53,192 nt of DNA. It comes from an uncultured Clostridia bacterium. GTDB taxonomy: Bacteria > Bacillota > Clostridia > Christensenellales > Aristaeellaceae. Location of the stretch: contig CAKTUU010000013.1 of assembly GCA_934621505.1 (NCBI GenBank), forward strand, positions 1 to 53,192, written 5' to 3'. The position numbers were made by a program, and so were the translations under genes. Numbering within the stretch: position 1 is the first letter of the stretch; each line of letters starts with the position of its first letter. Below are positions 24,613 through 33,674 of this stretch, piece after piece. The notes under the pieces were generated by a model that saw nothing but the letters and a program-made list of their open reading frames with translations, was not told where the DNA came from and did no database searches.

Positions 24613-26451
24613 TTATCCCCTGGTATTCAGCACCAGCTGGCCCTGCTCATCCTGGAATTGACCGGTATACAGGTCGTAGTAGTATCCCTGCTTGACAATC
24701 AGCTGGTCGTGGGTGCCTTCTTCAATGATTTGCCCATCGGAGATGACCAGAATGCGGTCCGCCTGGCGCACGGTGGACAGCCGGTGGGCGATCATAAAGC
24801 TGGTGCGCCCTTCCAGAATGCCGGTGATGGCCTGCTGAATCAGCGCTTCGCTCTGGGTATCCACAGAGGAGGTAGCCTCGTCCAGAATAAACAGGGACGG
24901 GTTGACCAGAATGGCCCGCGCAAAGGAAACCAACTGCTTTTCGCCGGAACTGAGCAGGCTGCCGCCCTCGCCCACATAGGTGTCGTAGCCCTTGGGCAGT
25001 TTTTTAATGAAGGCATGGGCGTTGGCCAGCTTGGCGGCCCGCAGCACCTCGTCATCGGTAGCGTCCGGCTTGCCGTAGCAAATGTTGTCCCGGATGGTGC
25101 CGCTGAACATGTGGGGCTGCTGAAGCACATAGCCCAGATGGCTTTGCAGCCACAGCAGGCTGCGCTGCCGGTAATCCACGCCGTCGATGAGAATGCGGCC
25201 CTCGGTGGGCTCGTAAAAACGGCAGATCAGGTTCACGATGGTGCTTTTGCCGCTGCCGGTTTCACCCACCAGAGCAATGCTTTCGCCAGCCTTTACATGC
25301 AGGTTGAAGTGGCTCAGCACCTGCTCGCCGTCGTTGTAGCGGAAGCTGACGTCCTCAAACACAATATCCCCATGGAAGGACGGCCAGTTTTCCTTTTTGG
25401 GGTGGAAGTTATCGCCAAATACCTCCACCACCTGGGGACTGTCCTTGATTTCCGGCTCGGTCGCCAGCAGGCTCAGCACCCGCTCCGCCGCGGCCTGAGA
25501 GCTTTGCAGCTCCGCAAAGATGCGGGCGATGTCCCGCACAGGCTGGAAGAAGCTGAGACTGTAATTGATAAACACCTGCAGGGTGCCCAGCGTCATGGCG
25601 GCGGGCACGGCCATCACTTCCATGCCGCCCTTGTACAGGGCGTATGCCGTGGCCAGAGAGCCAAGCGACACCACAATGGGCAGAAACAGTGCGCTCAGGG
25701 ACGCGGCCCGGATGGAAGAAGTGCGCATCTGCGTGGTCAGCTGGGTAAATTCCTCAATGTTCTTTTCCTCACGCACCAGGGTTTTGGTGGTTTTGGCCCC
25801 CATAATCCCTTCGTTAAAGGCTCCGGTAATTTTGGAATTGGTTTTGCGGATTTCACGATGGGCGTTCAGAATGCGCTTTTGAAAGTATAGACTGATAACC
25901 GCCAGCGGAGGCAGCACCAGTACGATGACCGCCGCCAGCCGCCAGTTCAGCAGGAACATCTGGATGGAACACAAAATCAGGTAAATCACGCCCCACACCA
26001 CATCCAGCAGCGACCAGCCGATGGTGTCCGCCAGACGCTGGGTGTCGGTGGTCATGCGGCTCAGCAGATAGCCCACAGGCATGCGGTCGTAATAGGAAAA
26101 GGGCAGTTCCTGCAATTTTTGAAAGCCCATTTGGCGAATCAGGTGACAGGTGCCTACCTCCACCTTGCCGGACAGGTACAAAAAGGCAAACGTACAGCCT
26201 ACCTGCACCAGCAGTACAACCACATACTTGACCACAAAGCCGGTCATGCCGTCGCTGGCGTGCCGGGTAATAAAATGGTCGATGGCATAGCCGGTCAGCT
26301 GGGGAAAAATAACGTCGCAGGCGGCGCATACGGCCATGGCGAACAGGCTTAGAAACAGCCATTTATGATAGGGCCTTGCAATGTGGAAAAGCCGCTTCCA
26401 CAGGCTCAGGTCCAGCTTTTGACAATAATCTACTTCATCGTAACCTTGCAC
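24613..26451 (-). CDS. ABC exporter half-transporter (membrane plus ATPase domains), second of pair
   Basis: A 612-residue half-transporter of the multidrug/lipid exporter type. Six membrane segments occupy about residues 25-320. The ATPase domain has Walker A GETGSGKST (about 415), the signature LSSGEKQ in place of LSGGQ (about 515), Walker B LFILDEATSSVD (about 535), and the H-loop AHRLST. I chose the GTG at 26451 because GGAGG lies upstream; the gene overlaps the preceding exporter gene by 22 bases. The pair is almost certainly a heterodimer. Glycine-to-serine change in the signature suggests asymmetric ATP sites. Confidence 0.9.
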   Translation of the reverse strand: MQGYDEVDYCQKLDLSLWKRLFHIARPYHKWLFLSLFAMAVCAACDVIFPQLTGYAIDHFITRHASDGMTGFVVKYVVVLLVQVGCTFAFLYLSGKVEVGTCHLIRQMGFQKLQELPFSYYDRMPVGYLLSRMTTDTQRLADTIGWSLLDVVWGVIYLILCSIQMFLLNWRLAAVIVLVLPPLAVISLYFQKRILNAHREIRKTNSKITGAFNEGIMGAKTTKTLVREEKNIEEFTQLTTQMRTSSIRAASLSALFLPIVVSLGSLATAYALYKGGMEVMAVPAAMTLGTLQVFINYSLSFFQPVRDIARIFAELQSSQAAAERVLSLLATEPEIKDSPQVVEVFGDNFHPKKENWPSFHGDIVFEDVSFRYNDGEQVLSHFNLHVKAGESIALVGETGSGKSTIVNLICRFYEPTEGRILIDGVDYRQRSLLWLQSHLGYVLQQPHMFSGTIRDNICYGKPDATDDEVLRAAKLANAHAFIKKLPKGYDTYVGEGGSLLSSGEKQLVSFARAILVNPSLFILDEATSSVDTQSEALIQQAITGILEGRTSFMIAHRLSTVRQADRILVISDGQIIEEGTHDQLIVKQGYYYDLYTGQFQDEQGQLVLNTRG

Positions 26452-28277
26452 GCGGCATCCTCCTTTTCTATGTTGTCGCGGCTGCGCTTCAAATCTTCTT
26501 CCAGGGCGGACTGGATGGCGTAAATCTGCCGGTACAGACCGTCCCGGTGGATCAGCTCCTCGTGGGTGCCCTGGTCGGACAGACGGCCGTCTTCCAACAC
26601 AAAGATCAGATCCGCCTCGCACAGGGTATTGATTCGGTGGCTGATGATGACGGTGGTCATGCTTTTGCGCAAATCCTGCAGCGCCTGACGGATAGCCCGG
26701 TCGGTTTGCATGTCTACGGCGGACAGACTGTCGTCAAAGATCAGCACGTCGTTATCCTTCAGCAGGGTGCGAGCGATGGCGACCCGCTGCCGCTGGCCGC
26801 CGGACAGGTTTACGCCCCGTTCGCCAATCAGGGTGTCGTAGCCCTTTTCAAAATCCTGAATGAAGCCGTGGGCGTGGGCCACCCGGCTCATTTCCAGCAC
26901 TTCATCCTCGGTGCAGTTCGGGGCGGCCATGGTCAGGTTGCCGCGGACGCTGCGGCCGTACAAAAACGGCTCCTGCAGCAGCAGCCCCACATGGGACCGC
27001 AAATACCAGCGGTCGATTTTGCGAATATCCACCCCGCCGATGGTAATGACCCCGCTGGACGGCTCAATCAGCCGCTGCAGCAGGTGTACCATCGTGCTTT
27101 TGCCGCTGCCCGTATTGCCCAGAATGGCCACGGTTTTGCCTGCCGGAATGGTCATGCACAGGTCGTGCAGCACGTCGTTGCCCTCGTCATAATGAAAGCT
27201 GACATGGTCGAACACAATGTCGCCGTCAAGGGGCGGGGTCAGGCTGCCCTCCTCCGGTTCCTCGGCCCGCTGATGCAGAATTTCGTCAATGCGGTTCAAG
27301 GCAACCGCGCTTTTGCCAGCGTCGCTGAGAATGCGGCCCAGCTGGCGGATGGGGTAGAGCAGCATGGAAATATAGCTGGTAAACACCACCAGCGTACCCA
27401 CGGAGATTTCCCCGGCGATGGCCTTGCGGATGCAAATCAGCAGCGTAACCATCACCTGCAGCATGGTCACGCCGTCCATACCGCTCCAGTAAACCGCCAG
27501 ATGGCTGGATAAACGGAAGGTTTTTTTGCGGAAATCCTGACTGGCTTCCTCAAACTTTTCCACCTCCCGCTGCTGCATGCCAAAGGCGCGCACCACCCGC
27601 ACGCCGGTCAGGTTTTCCTGCAGGACGGTGCTCATTTTGCCCTCGCTCTCATCGCTGAGCCGGAAGGACTTGGTGATTTTGCGAAAAAACACAAAGGAGC
27701 CGGTAAACATGACGGGCACCAGAATCAGGCTGTACAGCGTTACTTCTACATTGCGGCTAAACAGGATGCAAAAGGCGATGACGGTCATCAAAATGGCGCG
27801 AATCGCCTCTACCAGCTGGGTGGACAGGAAGCGCCGCACGGTTTCCACATCGCTGGTGCAGCGCTGAATCAAATCGCCGGTTTCGGCCCGCACATGGTAG
27901 CCGTAGGACAGGTAGCTCAGCTTGCGGTACAGCCTTTCCCGCAGGGATTTGGCAATGTTTTCGCCAGCAACGGCGGTATTCTTCTCCTTAAAATAAGAAA
28001 ATACGCCGCTAATCACGTTCAGCGCCACAATCAGCAGCGCCACCACCCACAGGTGGGCGCGCAGAAAGGCGCTGCCGCCAATCAGGCGCACAGGGGCCTT
28101 CATCCACTCCGGCAGGCTGCCTGGCAGGCCGGACAAAAGCACATCGATGGTTTCGGAAAAAACCAGCGGGGTTAGAAAGCCGATCACCACGGTAATCATC
28201 GTGCAAAAAACCGCGCCGATGTACAGACGGCGGTTTTCCTTGACCAGCGCCCACAGCGCCCGGAAATGATGGTTCAT
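26430..28277 (-). CDS. ABC exporter half-transporter (membrane plus ATPase domains), first of pair
   Basis: A 615-residue half-transporter. Six membrane segments lie in the first 330 residues. The ATPase domain has Walker A GNTGSGKST (about 388), the canonical signature NLSGGQRQR (about 493), Walker B VLIFDDSLSAVD (about 513) with Asp replacing the catalytic Glu, and SHRINT. Asp at the Glu position is typical of one subunit of heterodimeric exporters, complementing the partner with the normal Glu but altered signature. GGGAGG precedes the ATG at 28277. The substrate is unknown. Confidence 0.9.
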   Translation of the reverse strand: MNHHFRALWALVKENRRLYIGAVFCTMITVVIGFLTPLVFSETIDVLLSGLPGSLPEWMKAPVRLIGGSAFLRAHLWVVALLIVALNVISGVFSYFKEKNTAVAGENIAKSLRERLYRKLSYLSYGYHVRAETGDLIQRCTSDVETVRRFLSTQLVEAIRAILMTVIAFCILFSRNVEVTLYSLILVPVMFTGSFVFFRKITKSFRLSDESEGKMSTVLQENLTGVRVVRAFGMQQREVEKFEEASQDFRKKTFRLSSHLAVYWSGMDGVTMLQVMVTLLICIRKAIAGEISVGTLVVFTSYISMLLYPIRQLGRILSDAGKSAVALNRIDEILHQRAEEPEEGSLTPPLDGDIVFDHVSFHYDEGNDVLHDLCMTIPAGKTVAILGNTGSGKSTMVHLLQRLIEPSSGVITIGGVDIRKIDRWYLRSHVGLLLQEPFLYGRSVRGNLTMAAPNCTEDEVLEMSRVAHAHGFIQDFEKGYDTLIGERGVNLSGGQRQRVAIARTLLKDNDVLIFDDSLSAVDMQTDRAIRQALQDLRKSMTTVIISHRINTLCEADLIFVLEDGRLSDQGTHEELIHRDGLYRQIYAIQSALEEDLKRSRDNIEKEDAACKVTMK

Positions 28278-28290
28278 AGGTTCCTCCCTT

Positions 28291-29118
28291 TTACTTGAGT
28301 GCGTAACGGCGGATGGCGCAGGCCACGCCGTCCTCCTCGTTGGTCAGGGTCACATACCGGGCCGCGTCTTTGACGGACTGGCAGGCGTTGCCCATGGCTA
28401 CGCCCAGCCCGGCATAGGAAATCATGCTCAAATCGTTGTCGTAATCCCCCAGGGTCATGACCTGATCGGCGGTAAGGTCCAGATGGGCCGTCAGCTCGGC
28501 CACGGCGCGTCCTTTGCCAACGCCGTGAGGCATGATTTCCAGATTCAGGGGCCAGGACATGAACAAATCCAGCTGGGGCAAGGCTTGTATCCGTTTCAGC
28601 ACATCGTCCATATGCCGCTGGCTGGCCGCGATGCACGTCAGTTTATTCACGCCTGTTTTGCATAGGGCCTGCAATCCGCTTTCGCCATGGAACAGTTTGG
28701 GGGCGTAGGGCCCCTCCATATGCGAAAACCAGTATGCGTCCGCCAGGGTGACGCAGCCCTCAAAAACGGCAATGGTGTTTTGAGCAAAGTAGCCATAGGT
28801 CATGCCGGAGGCGGCAAGAATTTCATGCAGGCGCTCCAAAACATCCCTGTCCAAAACATGATTGGCAAAGGCGGCCTTGCCTGGTCCGCCCAGACAGTAC
28901 GCACCGTTCAGGGACAGCAGGGCGCAGTCCGTCAGGCCGCTTTCCACGGCAAAGGCGGCGATGTCGCCCGGCAGACGGCCGCTGCAAATGGCCAGGTGAA
29001 TGCCCGCGTCCCGCGCCTGGTGCAGGGCCTGCAGATTGCCGGGGCTGATTTGCTGATGATTGTTAAGCAGGGTGCCATCCATATCCATGGCAATCAAACG
29101 AATGTCTTTTGTGTCCAT
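28291..29118 (-). CDS. HAD-superfamily phosphatase, Cof type (IIB)
   Basis: A 275-residue HAD-IIB hydrolase. Motif I is AMDMDGTLLN (catalytic aspartates about residue 10), motif II SLNGAY with serine/asparagine near 85, a lysine in VNKLTC near 190, and motif IV TLGDYDNDLSMISYAG near 220. Such enzymes remove phosphate from sugar phosphates, flavins or related cytosolic metabolites; the substrate cannot be predicted. I chose the ATG at 29118 with AGGAG eight bases upstream, rather than the in-frame TTG just before it. It sits between the pseudouridine synthase and exporter genes in one operon. Confidence 0.88.
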   Translation of the reverse strand: MDTKDIRLIAMDMDGTLLNNHQQISPGNLQALHQARDAGIHLAICSGRLPGDIAAFAVESGLTDCALLSLNGAYCLGGPGKAAFANHVLDRDVLERLHEILAASGMTYGYFAQNTIAVFEGCVTLADAYWFSHMEGPYAPKLFHGESGLQALCKTGVNKLTCIAASQRHMDDVLKRIQALPQLDLFMSWPLNLEIMPHGVGKGRAVAELTAHLDLTADQVMTLGDYDNDLSMISYAGLGVAMGNACQSVKDAARYVTLTNEEDGVACAIRRYALK

Positions 29119-29134
29119 CAAAGGTTCTCCTGCA

Positions 29135-29989
29135 TCAAAAACTGGGCTGAATGGTAAAAGGCTTGTCGTTCAGATAGGCCAGTGGGCCTTCCAGGGAAAA
29201 GCGCAGCCCGGCGGAGCAGAGCATCAGCCTGCGGGCCTTATATTCCCGGTTAAAGGCGCGGTCCCCATACTGATCGTCCCCCAGCAGCGGATGGCCCAGA
29301 AAAGCCATATGAGCGCGAATCTGGTGGGTGCGGCCGGTGTGCAGGCAAACCCGCAGGCGGCAGCAGGGACCCGGCTGTAAAACCGTATATTCCGTAACGA
29401 TGGGCTTCGCGCCGGGCCTTTCAGCGCCATAAACGTGCACCCGGGCGTGAAGCGCGTCCTTTTGCAGAAAGGCCGACGCGACCTGATGACCGGGGGAAGG
29501 GGTTCCACGGACCAGACAAATGTATTCCTTGTGAATTTGCCGGTTGCGGAAAGCGTCCTGTAGAATCGTCTGCGCCTCCGGGGTGCGCGCCAGCACCATC
29601 AGCCCCTCGGTAGGATTGTCCAATCGGTGGCAGAGCAAGGGCTCGGACGGGGTCTGCAATTGTTCCCGCAAAAGAGCGGTCAGGGTTTTGCCGCCATGCG
29701 CGTCCTTTTCGCAGCTGATTCCGGCGGGCTTTACGGCAATCAGCACCTGATCGTCCTGATACAGAATGGAAATTTTCTTTTCCTCGATATCGCGGACAAA
29801 CAGGGTGATTTGCGCACCGGGCGTTACCTTTGCGTCCTGGCCCACCCGTTTGCCGTTTACTTTTACATCTTTTTTTTCAAACGCTTCCCGAAGGGCGTAA
29901 AAAGGAACCATTGGCAATTGCCGGGAAACATAGGCAATCAGCCTGCCACCCGGCGCGTCCAATGGAATGGTCAAATCATATCGCTTCAT
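29135..29989 (-). CDS. RluA-family pseudouridine synthase
   Basis: A 284-residue RNA pseudouridine synthase of the RluA family. An S4-like N-terminal region (VPFYALREAFEKKDVKVNGKRV) precedes the catalytic domain. The active-site aspartate is in CHRLDNPTEGLMVLA (about residue 122; the usual form is HRLDxxTSG, so Thr-Glu replaces Thr-Ser). Later motifs KEYICLVRG, GRTHQIRAHMAFLGHPLLGD and YLNDKP are typical. The target uridine in rRNA or tRNA is not predictable. Confidence 0.9.
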   Translation of the reverse strand: MKRYDLTIPLDAPGGRLIAYVSRQLPMVPFYALREAFEKKDVKVNGKRVGQDAKVTPGAQITLFVRDIEEKKISILYQDDQVLIAVKPAGISCEKDAHGGKTLTALLREQLQTPSEPLLCHRLDNPTEGLMVLARTPEAQTILQDAFRNRQIHKEYICLVRGTPSPGHQVASAFLQKDALHARVHVYGAERPGAKPIVTEYTVLQPGPCCRLRVCLHTGRTHQIRAHMAFLGHPLLGDDQYGDRAFNREYKARRLMLCSAGLRFSLEGPLAYLNDKPFTIQPSF

Positions 29990-30000
29990 ACAATCCTGTT

Positions 30001-31044
30001 TTAATGCGCTATGGCGCTCCTAAGCCCCATCCAATGGGGAGTGCATAAGTATAGCTGCCGCAGGGCATCCTTCATTCTGGGGGTAGGCAGGGTGGTCAGC
30101 ATGGACGCCATAACCGCCTCCATTTCCGAAAGGCTTACGCCCTGCTTGGCAAGCATGCGCAAATCCTCGGCGGCTTCGCCCAGCTCATATTCCGGGCGCA
30201 GCGCGCCGTTCAAAGCGCCGCACAGCTGCTCGTGCAGGGGAATTTCCTCGGGCAGAATGCCGTTCATGCCCCCCGCAATCATCTCCTGGGACAATTGCAG
30301 GGTAAAAATACCATCCGCCGGTTGATTGCTGACCAGACGGTAAGGATCCGCCAGGCCGGGATGGAGCAAAATCAAATCTCCGCTTGCATCGGTTACATAT
30401 TCAAAGGAGGCCTGCAAATACCGCCGCGCCAGAGACAGGCTGGTTTCGTCCTCCCGCCGCATGACCTCGCGCATGAAAACGCCCATGGGCTGGGAGGAGT
30501 GCAGCAGACCCGCGATATACAAAAGCCCGTGAATGGTTGCGTCAAAGCGAAACAGCCGGTCCCGGATCTGAGGCGCTTCCGGCTGGCTGACGGCCAGGCT
30601 CAGTGGCTCGTGCAGGGCTTTGGGCAAAACCAGGAACCAGTCGTCTCCATCGGCGTGAAAGCTGCACCACAGGCGGCGCACCAGAGATTCGGCCGCGCCC
30701 AGATCGTCCCAGTCGCCCAGAAGCCACTGGCCGTCGTTTATCAGCAGCTTTTCCAAAAGCTGCATTTCCGCAACGCTGATATAAAGCGCCTCCAGGGGCA
30801 GCCGCTCCAACACACGCGCGCGTAAATCTTCCAGACGAATTAAGCAATGGCCGCTCATGTCGTGCAAATCGTCGTAGGAGCCCTCCAGCAGGGCCTGAGC
30901 GTCCAGCTGGGTAGCCTCGTCGGCAAACAGCCCGACGCCGGGATAGGCAAACAGGCGGCGCTCACATGCCTCAAACTGTTTTTCGCGCATCATGCTCATG
31001 GTCATTTCCATCCAATCGGCGTGTGTGCCTACTTCCCGCAGCAT
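30001..31044 (-). CDS. Hypothetical protein, first gene of the exporter operon
   Basis: A 347-residue soluble protein of unknown family. It is rich in helices with regularly spaced acidic residues and has no signal peptide. Distinct segments are LFRFDATIHGLLYIAGLLHSS near 190 and RPEYELGEAAEDLRMLAKQG near 290. The gene has its own promoter (31093-31120), GGGAGG before ATG 31044, and is 11 bases from the pseudouridine synthase gene. Its promoter region is shared divergently with lonB. Confidence 0.55.
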   Translation of the reverse strand: MLREVGTHADWMEMTMSMMREKQFEACERRLFAYPGVGLFADEATQLDAQALLEGSYDDLHDMSGHCLIRLEDLRARVLERLPLEALYISVAEMQLLEKLLINDGQWLLGDWDDLGAAESLVRRLWCSFHADGDDWFLVLPKALHEPLSLAVSQPEAPQIRDRLFRFDATIHGLLYIAGLLHSSQPMGVFMREVMRREDETSLSLARRYLQASFEYVTDASGDLILLHPGLADPYRLVSNQPADGIFTLQLSQEMIAGGMNGILPEEIPLHEQLCGALNGALRPEYELGEAAEDLRMLAKQGVSLSEMEAVMASMLTTLPTPRMKDALRQLYLCTPHWMGLRSAIAH

Positions 31045-31092
31045 ATGGCAGCCTCCCTTCCTTGTCCTATTCGCGCGGCAACGCTAACCCTT

Positions 31093-31120
31093 ATTATACA
31101 GCCATTGCCCGGTGTGTCAA
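31093..31120 (-). promoter_or_regulatory. Promoter of the minus-strand exporter operon
   Basis: On the minus strand: TTGACA (complement of 31115-31120), 16 bases, TATAAT (complement of 31093-31098). Confidence 0.8.
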
Positions 31121-31246
31121 GGCTCTGGACCATGCAATTTCAGGCATTTGGCTGTTGGCAGCAACCTCCATACATGGAACCGGGCTGTTTCTCACATGCT
31201 ACCACGGAAGCAGGGGAAGCATGCCCCGGAATGGAGGGTCATATCG

Positions 31247-31687
31247 TTGGTTAGCGCCGTATTGTTTTCAATTCAGCTTCTGGTTACCCTGGTGGTAGGC
31301 ATTTACTTTTACACCCAGCTGCGTCAGCAGCGCAAAAGCCAGCCGTCCGCCCGCAGGGACAGCGGCAGGGAATATGAGCGCCTGCAAAAAATGCGGGCGC
31401 TGAAGCTGAGCGAGCCGCTGGCGGAGCGGGTTCGTCCGGCCGCCTTTCAGGATATTGTGGGTCAGGAGGACGGCATCAAATCCCTAAAGGCCATTCTTTG
31501 CGGCAAAAACCCGCAGCATGTGCTGATTTACGGACCTCCAGGCGTGGGCAAAACCTGCGCGGCCCGGCTGGTGCTGGAGGCGGCGAAAAAAAGCAAGGGA
31601 ACGCCCTTTCTGGCAAACGCGCCCTTTATTGAAATGGACGCGACCTGCGTGCGGTTTGATGAACGATCCATAGCGGATGCTATGTAA
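31247..31687 (+). pseudogene. lonB: lonB 5' part, interrupted by a site-specific element
   Basis: This encodes the N-terminal 141 native residues of LonB, the membrane-anchored Lon-type ATP-dependent protease of Firmicutes. A membrane segment is at about 3-22 (LFSIQLLVTLVVGIYFY), then KMRALKLSEPLAERVRP, the Walker A motif YGPPGVGKT (about 90) and ATCVRFDERSIAD. Start chosen at TTG 31247 because GGAGGG lies at 31232-31237. After the direct repeat at 31669-31677 the frame continues three codons into element DNA and stops. The rest of the gene is at 47190. Restored length would be about 563 residues, close to the roughly 550 usual for the family. Confidence 0.93.
31669..31677 (+). repeat. attL core of the lonB element
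   Basis: CATAGCGGA, identical to 47189-47197. The likely crossover dinucleotide is GA at 31676-31677, because it lies at the exact centre of the reconstructed attP palindrome. Confidence 0.85.
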
Positions 31688-31699
31688 AAGAAATGAAAG

Positions 31700-33319
31700 T
31701 CATGAACCGCCGATGGGGTAGATGTCGGCATGCTCTCCATCCCATTCCACCCGCTGAATGACCTGACGCAGCAAATCCCGCTGCTGGGGAATGGTCATGC
31801 CGCCATACTGCTGGTTAAACTGGTCGATCAGCCGGCAGACGGCTTCGTACCCCGCCTGCGCCTGCCCCGCGTCGGTTTGGGGCAGCAGGGTTATTTCCTC
31901 TTTAACGGCGCTGATTTGCTCGGACAACTGCCTTACCTGCCGCTTGACGTAGGTAAGGGCCTCCGGGGGCAGATCCGGGTCGGCCATACGGTCCACCAGG
32001 GCGTACATCTTTTTTTCCAGCCGTGATAGGGCGGATTGCTTTTCCTGTGCCTGATGGTCCAGACGGCGGCGCTGCAAGTCCTCCTCCTTCAGGGACAGCA
32101 GCCGGGCGGCGAAGGCGGACCCATCCGAAAGATAGCCGCTTAGGGTATGCCGCACGGCGTTATCCAGGTTTTTGCCGGATACGGAGGGACAGTCACAGGC
32201 GCTTGACCCAAAGTTTTTACGGCGCTCGCACAGATAGGTAAACGCGCCGGAGGCGCGGCGTTTGCCTCGCCCGCTGTTCTGGGGCTGGGTATACATTTTG
32301 CTGCCGCAGCGTTTGCAAACCAGCAGGCCGGTCAGCAGGGCGTAATCGTTGCGGGCGGTCTGGTCGCGGGGGTGCTTTTGGGCGTTTGCGTTCAGCCGCC
32401 GCTGGATGGTGATAAAGGTTTTGCCATCCACCAGCCCGGGATGCCTGCCCACGGCGATGACCCATTGGTCCGGCTGGCGCAGGGCGCTCTGGCCGGGCTT
32501 TTCATTGTGCCGGTTGTACGGCATACAGCCAAAGGAACCGTCAAACTGTTCCCTGTCCGGCAGGGCGCAGCCCAGCTGGTAAAAATAGTCGTATGCGTCC
32601 GGGTCGGCCAGGCAGTACACCGGATTGGTCAGCAGGTTCTTGAGGGCAAAATCCGACAGATTGGGCAGAGTCTGCCGCTGGTGCAGGGCCTGCCGGGTTC
32701 CCCGCAGGGTACCCTGCTGCAAATACAGGGAAATGGCCTCCTTCACGGCCTCGGCGGTCCGGCGGTCCTGCTGCAAAACGGAATAGGCTTTGGGCACGCC
32801 TTTTTCCGGGACGGCGGGCACCCGCACCGCCTGAAAGCCCAGGGGCGTGCGGCCGCCCAGCCAGCGGCCCGTGTGGGACAGCATCAGCATACTGTCCGTA
32901 ACCCGTTCCGAGATGGTTTCCCGCTCCATTTGGGCGAACACGGACGCAATGGACATCATGGCCCGCCCCATGACGGTGGAGGTGTCAAAATGCTCAGTAA
33001 TGGAGATGAACTGCGTGCCCGTACGTTCCAGCTGCTTTAAAATATCCGCGAAATCCCCAACACTGCGGGAAATACGGTCCAGCCGGTACACCACCAGATA
33101 ATCCGGCGGGGAAGGGTGAAAAGCGTCCATCATCCGCTGAAAGCCGGGCCGTTTGGTATTTTTGCCGGAAAAACCGTCGTCCTCAAATACGCGGACGTCC
33201 TCCGGCCGCGTATCGGGAAAATGGGCCGTCAGATAGTTCTGACACATCTCCACCTGATTGCCTACGCTGTCGCCTTTTTGGGTCGCCTTGGACTTACGGG
33301 CATAGATGACAAAACGCAT
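31700..33319 (-). CDS. Large serine recombinase 2 (lonB element integrase/excisionase)
   Basis: A 539-residue large serine recombinase. The resolvase domain starts FVIYARKSKATQKGDSVGNQ and contains VYRLDRISRSVGDFADILKQ and the conserved FAQMERETISERV. The recombinase domain follows, then a zinc ribbon (LLVCKRCGSKMY to YLCERR, about 340-385) and a coiled coil (about 420-470). I chose the second ATG (33319), which has GGGAGG upstream. The stop codon sits at the inner edge of the attP arm. It shares general architecture but little obvious sequence with recombinase 1, so the two target different sites. Confidence 0.93.
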   Translation of the reverse strand: MRFVIYARKSKATQKGDSVGNQVEMCQNYLTAHFPDTRPEDVRVFEDDGFSGKNTKRPGFQRMMDAFHPSPPDYLVVYRLDRISRSVGDFADILKQLERTGTQFISITEHFDTSTVMGRAMMSIASVFAQMERETISERVTDSMLMLSHTGRWLGGRTPLGFQAVRVPAVPEKGVPKAYSVLQQDRRTAEAVKEAISLYLQQGTLRGTRQALHQRQTLPNLSDFALKNLLTNPVYCLADPDAYDYFYQLGCALPDREQFDGSFGCMPYNRHNEKPGQSALRQPDQWVIAVGRHPGLVDGKTFITIQRRLNANAQKHPRDQTARNDYALLTGLLVCKRCGSKMYTQPQNSGRGKRRASGAFTYLCERRKNFGSSACDCPSVSGKNLDNAVRHTLSGYLSDGSAFAARLLSLKEEDLQRRRLDHQAQEKQSALSRLEKKMYALVDRMADPDLPPEALTYVKRQVRQLSEQISAVKEEITLLPQTDAGQAQAGYEAVCRLIDQFNQQYGGMTIPQQRDLLRQVIQRVEWDGEHADIYPIGGS

Positions 33320-33336
33320 ACGGCCGCCTCCCGGCA

Positions 33337-33501
33337 TTATCCGGAATACCGGCTGGAAAGCCGGGTTAGAATTTGATGCTGTACCTGCGCGGGGTATTTG
33401 TCCATTTCCTGCCGGGCGCAGGCCAGCCGGGCTTCCTCCAACGTCCGGGCGATGGGGGAAACGTCTCCTACAATGCGTACCGTAATTTTGTGAAGCGTCA
33501 A
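33337..33501 (-). CDS. Small protein encoded before large serine recombinase 2
   Basis: A 54-residue protein (TTG start at 33501, GGGAGG seven bases upstream). It begins LTLHKITVRIVGDVSP and has a helical, basic second half. Its stop overlaps an upstream in-frame ATG of the recombinase gene by one base (TAATG), so the two are cotranscribed. The size and position are those of recombination directionality factors or other accessory proteins of serine integrases; this is not proven by sequence. Confidence 0.55.
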   Translation of the reverse strand: MTLHKITVRIVGDVSPIARTLEEARLACARQEMDKYPAQVQHQILTRLSSRYSG

Positions 33502-33566
33502 TTCAAGAACCTCCCTTCGGATGCTTTCATTTTTATACGTTTTGAAAGAAAATATGCGGCCCCTGT

Positions 33567-33595
33567 TTGCGGTTTTGCCTCAAAAATGGTATACT
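33567..33595 (+). promoter_or_regulatory. Promoter of the LysR-type gene
   Basis: TTGCGG (33567-33572), 17 bases, TATACT (33590-33595). The direct repeat TATACTTGCCATGTATACTT covers the -10 region and could be a regulator site. Confidence 0.6.
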
Positions 33596-33674
33596 TGCCA
33601 TGTATACTTTTTATATGGAAACGGATATCCCATCCGTCCCAAAAGCCCAATTCAGCAAGAGGGGAGCTTTGCCC

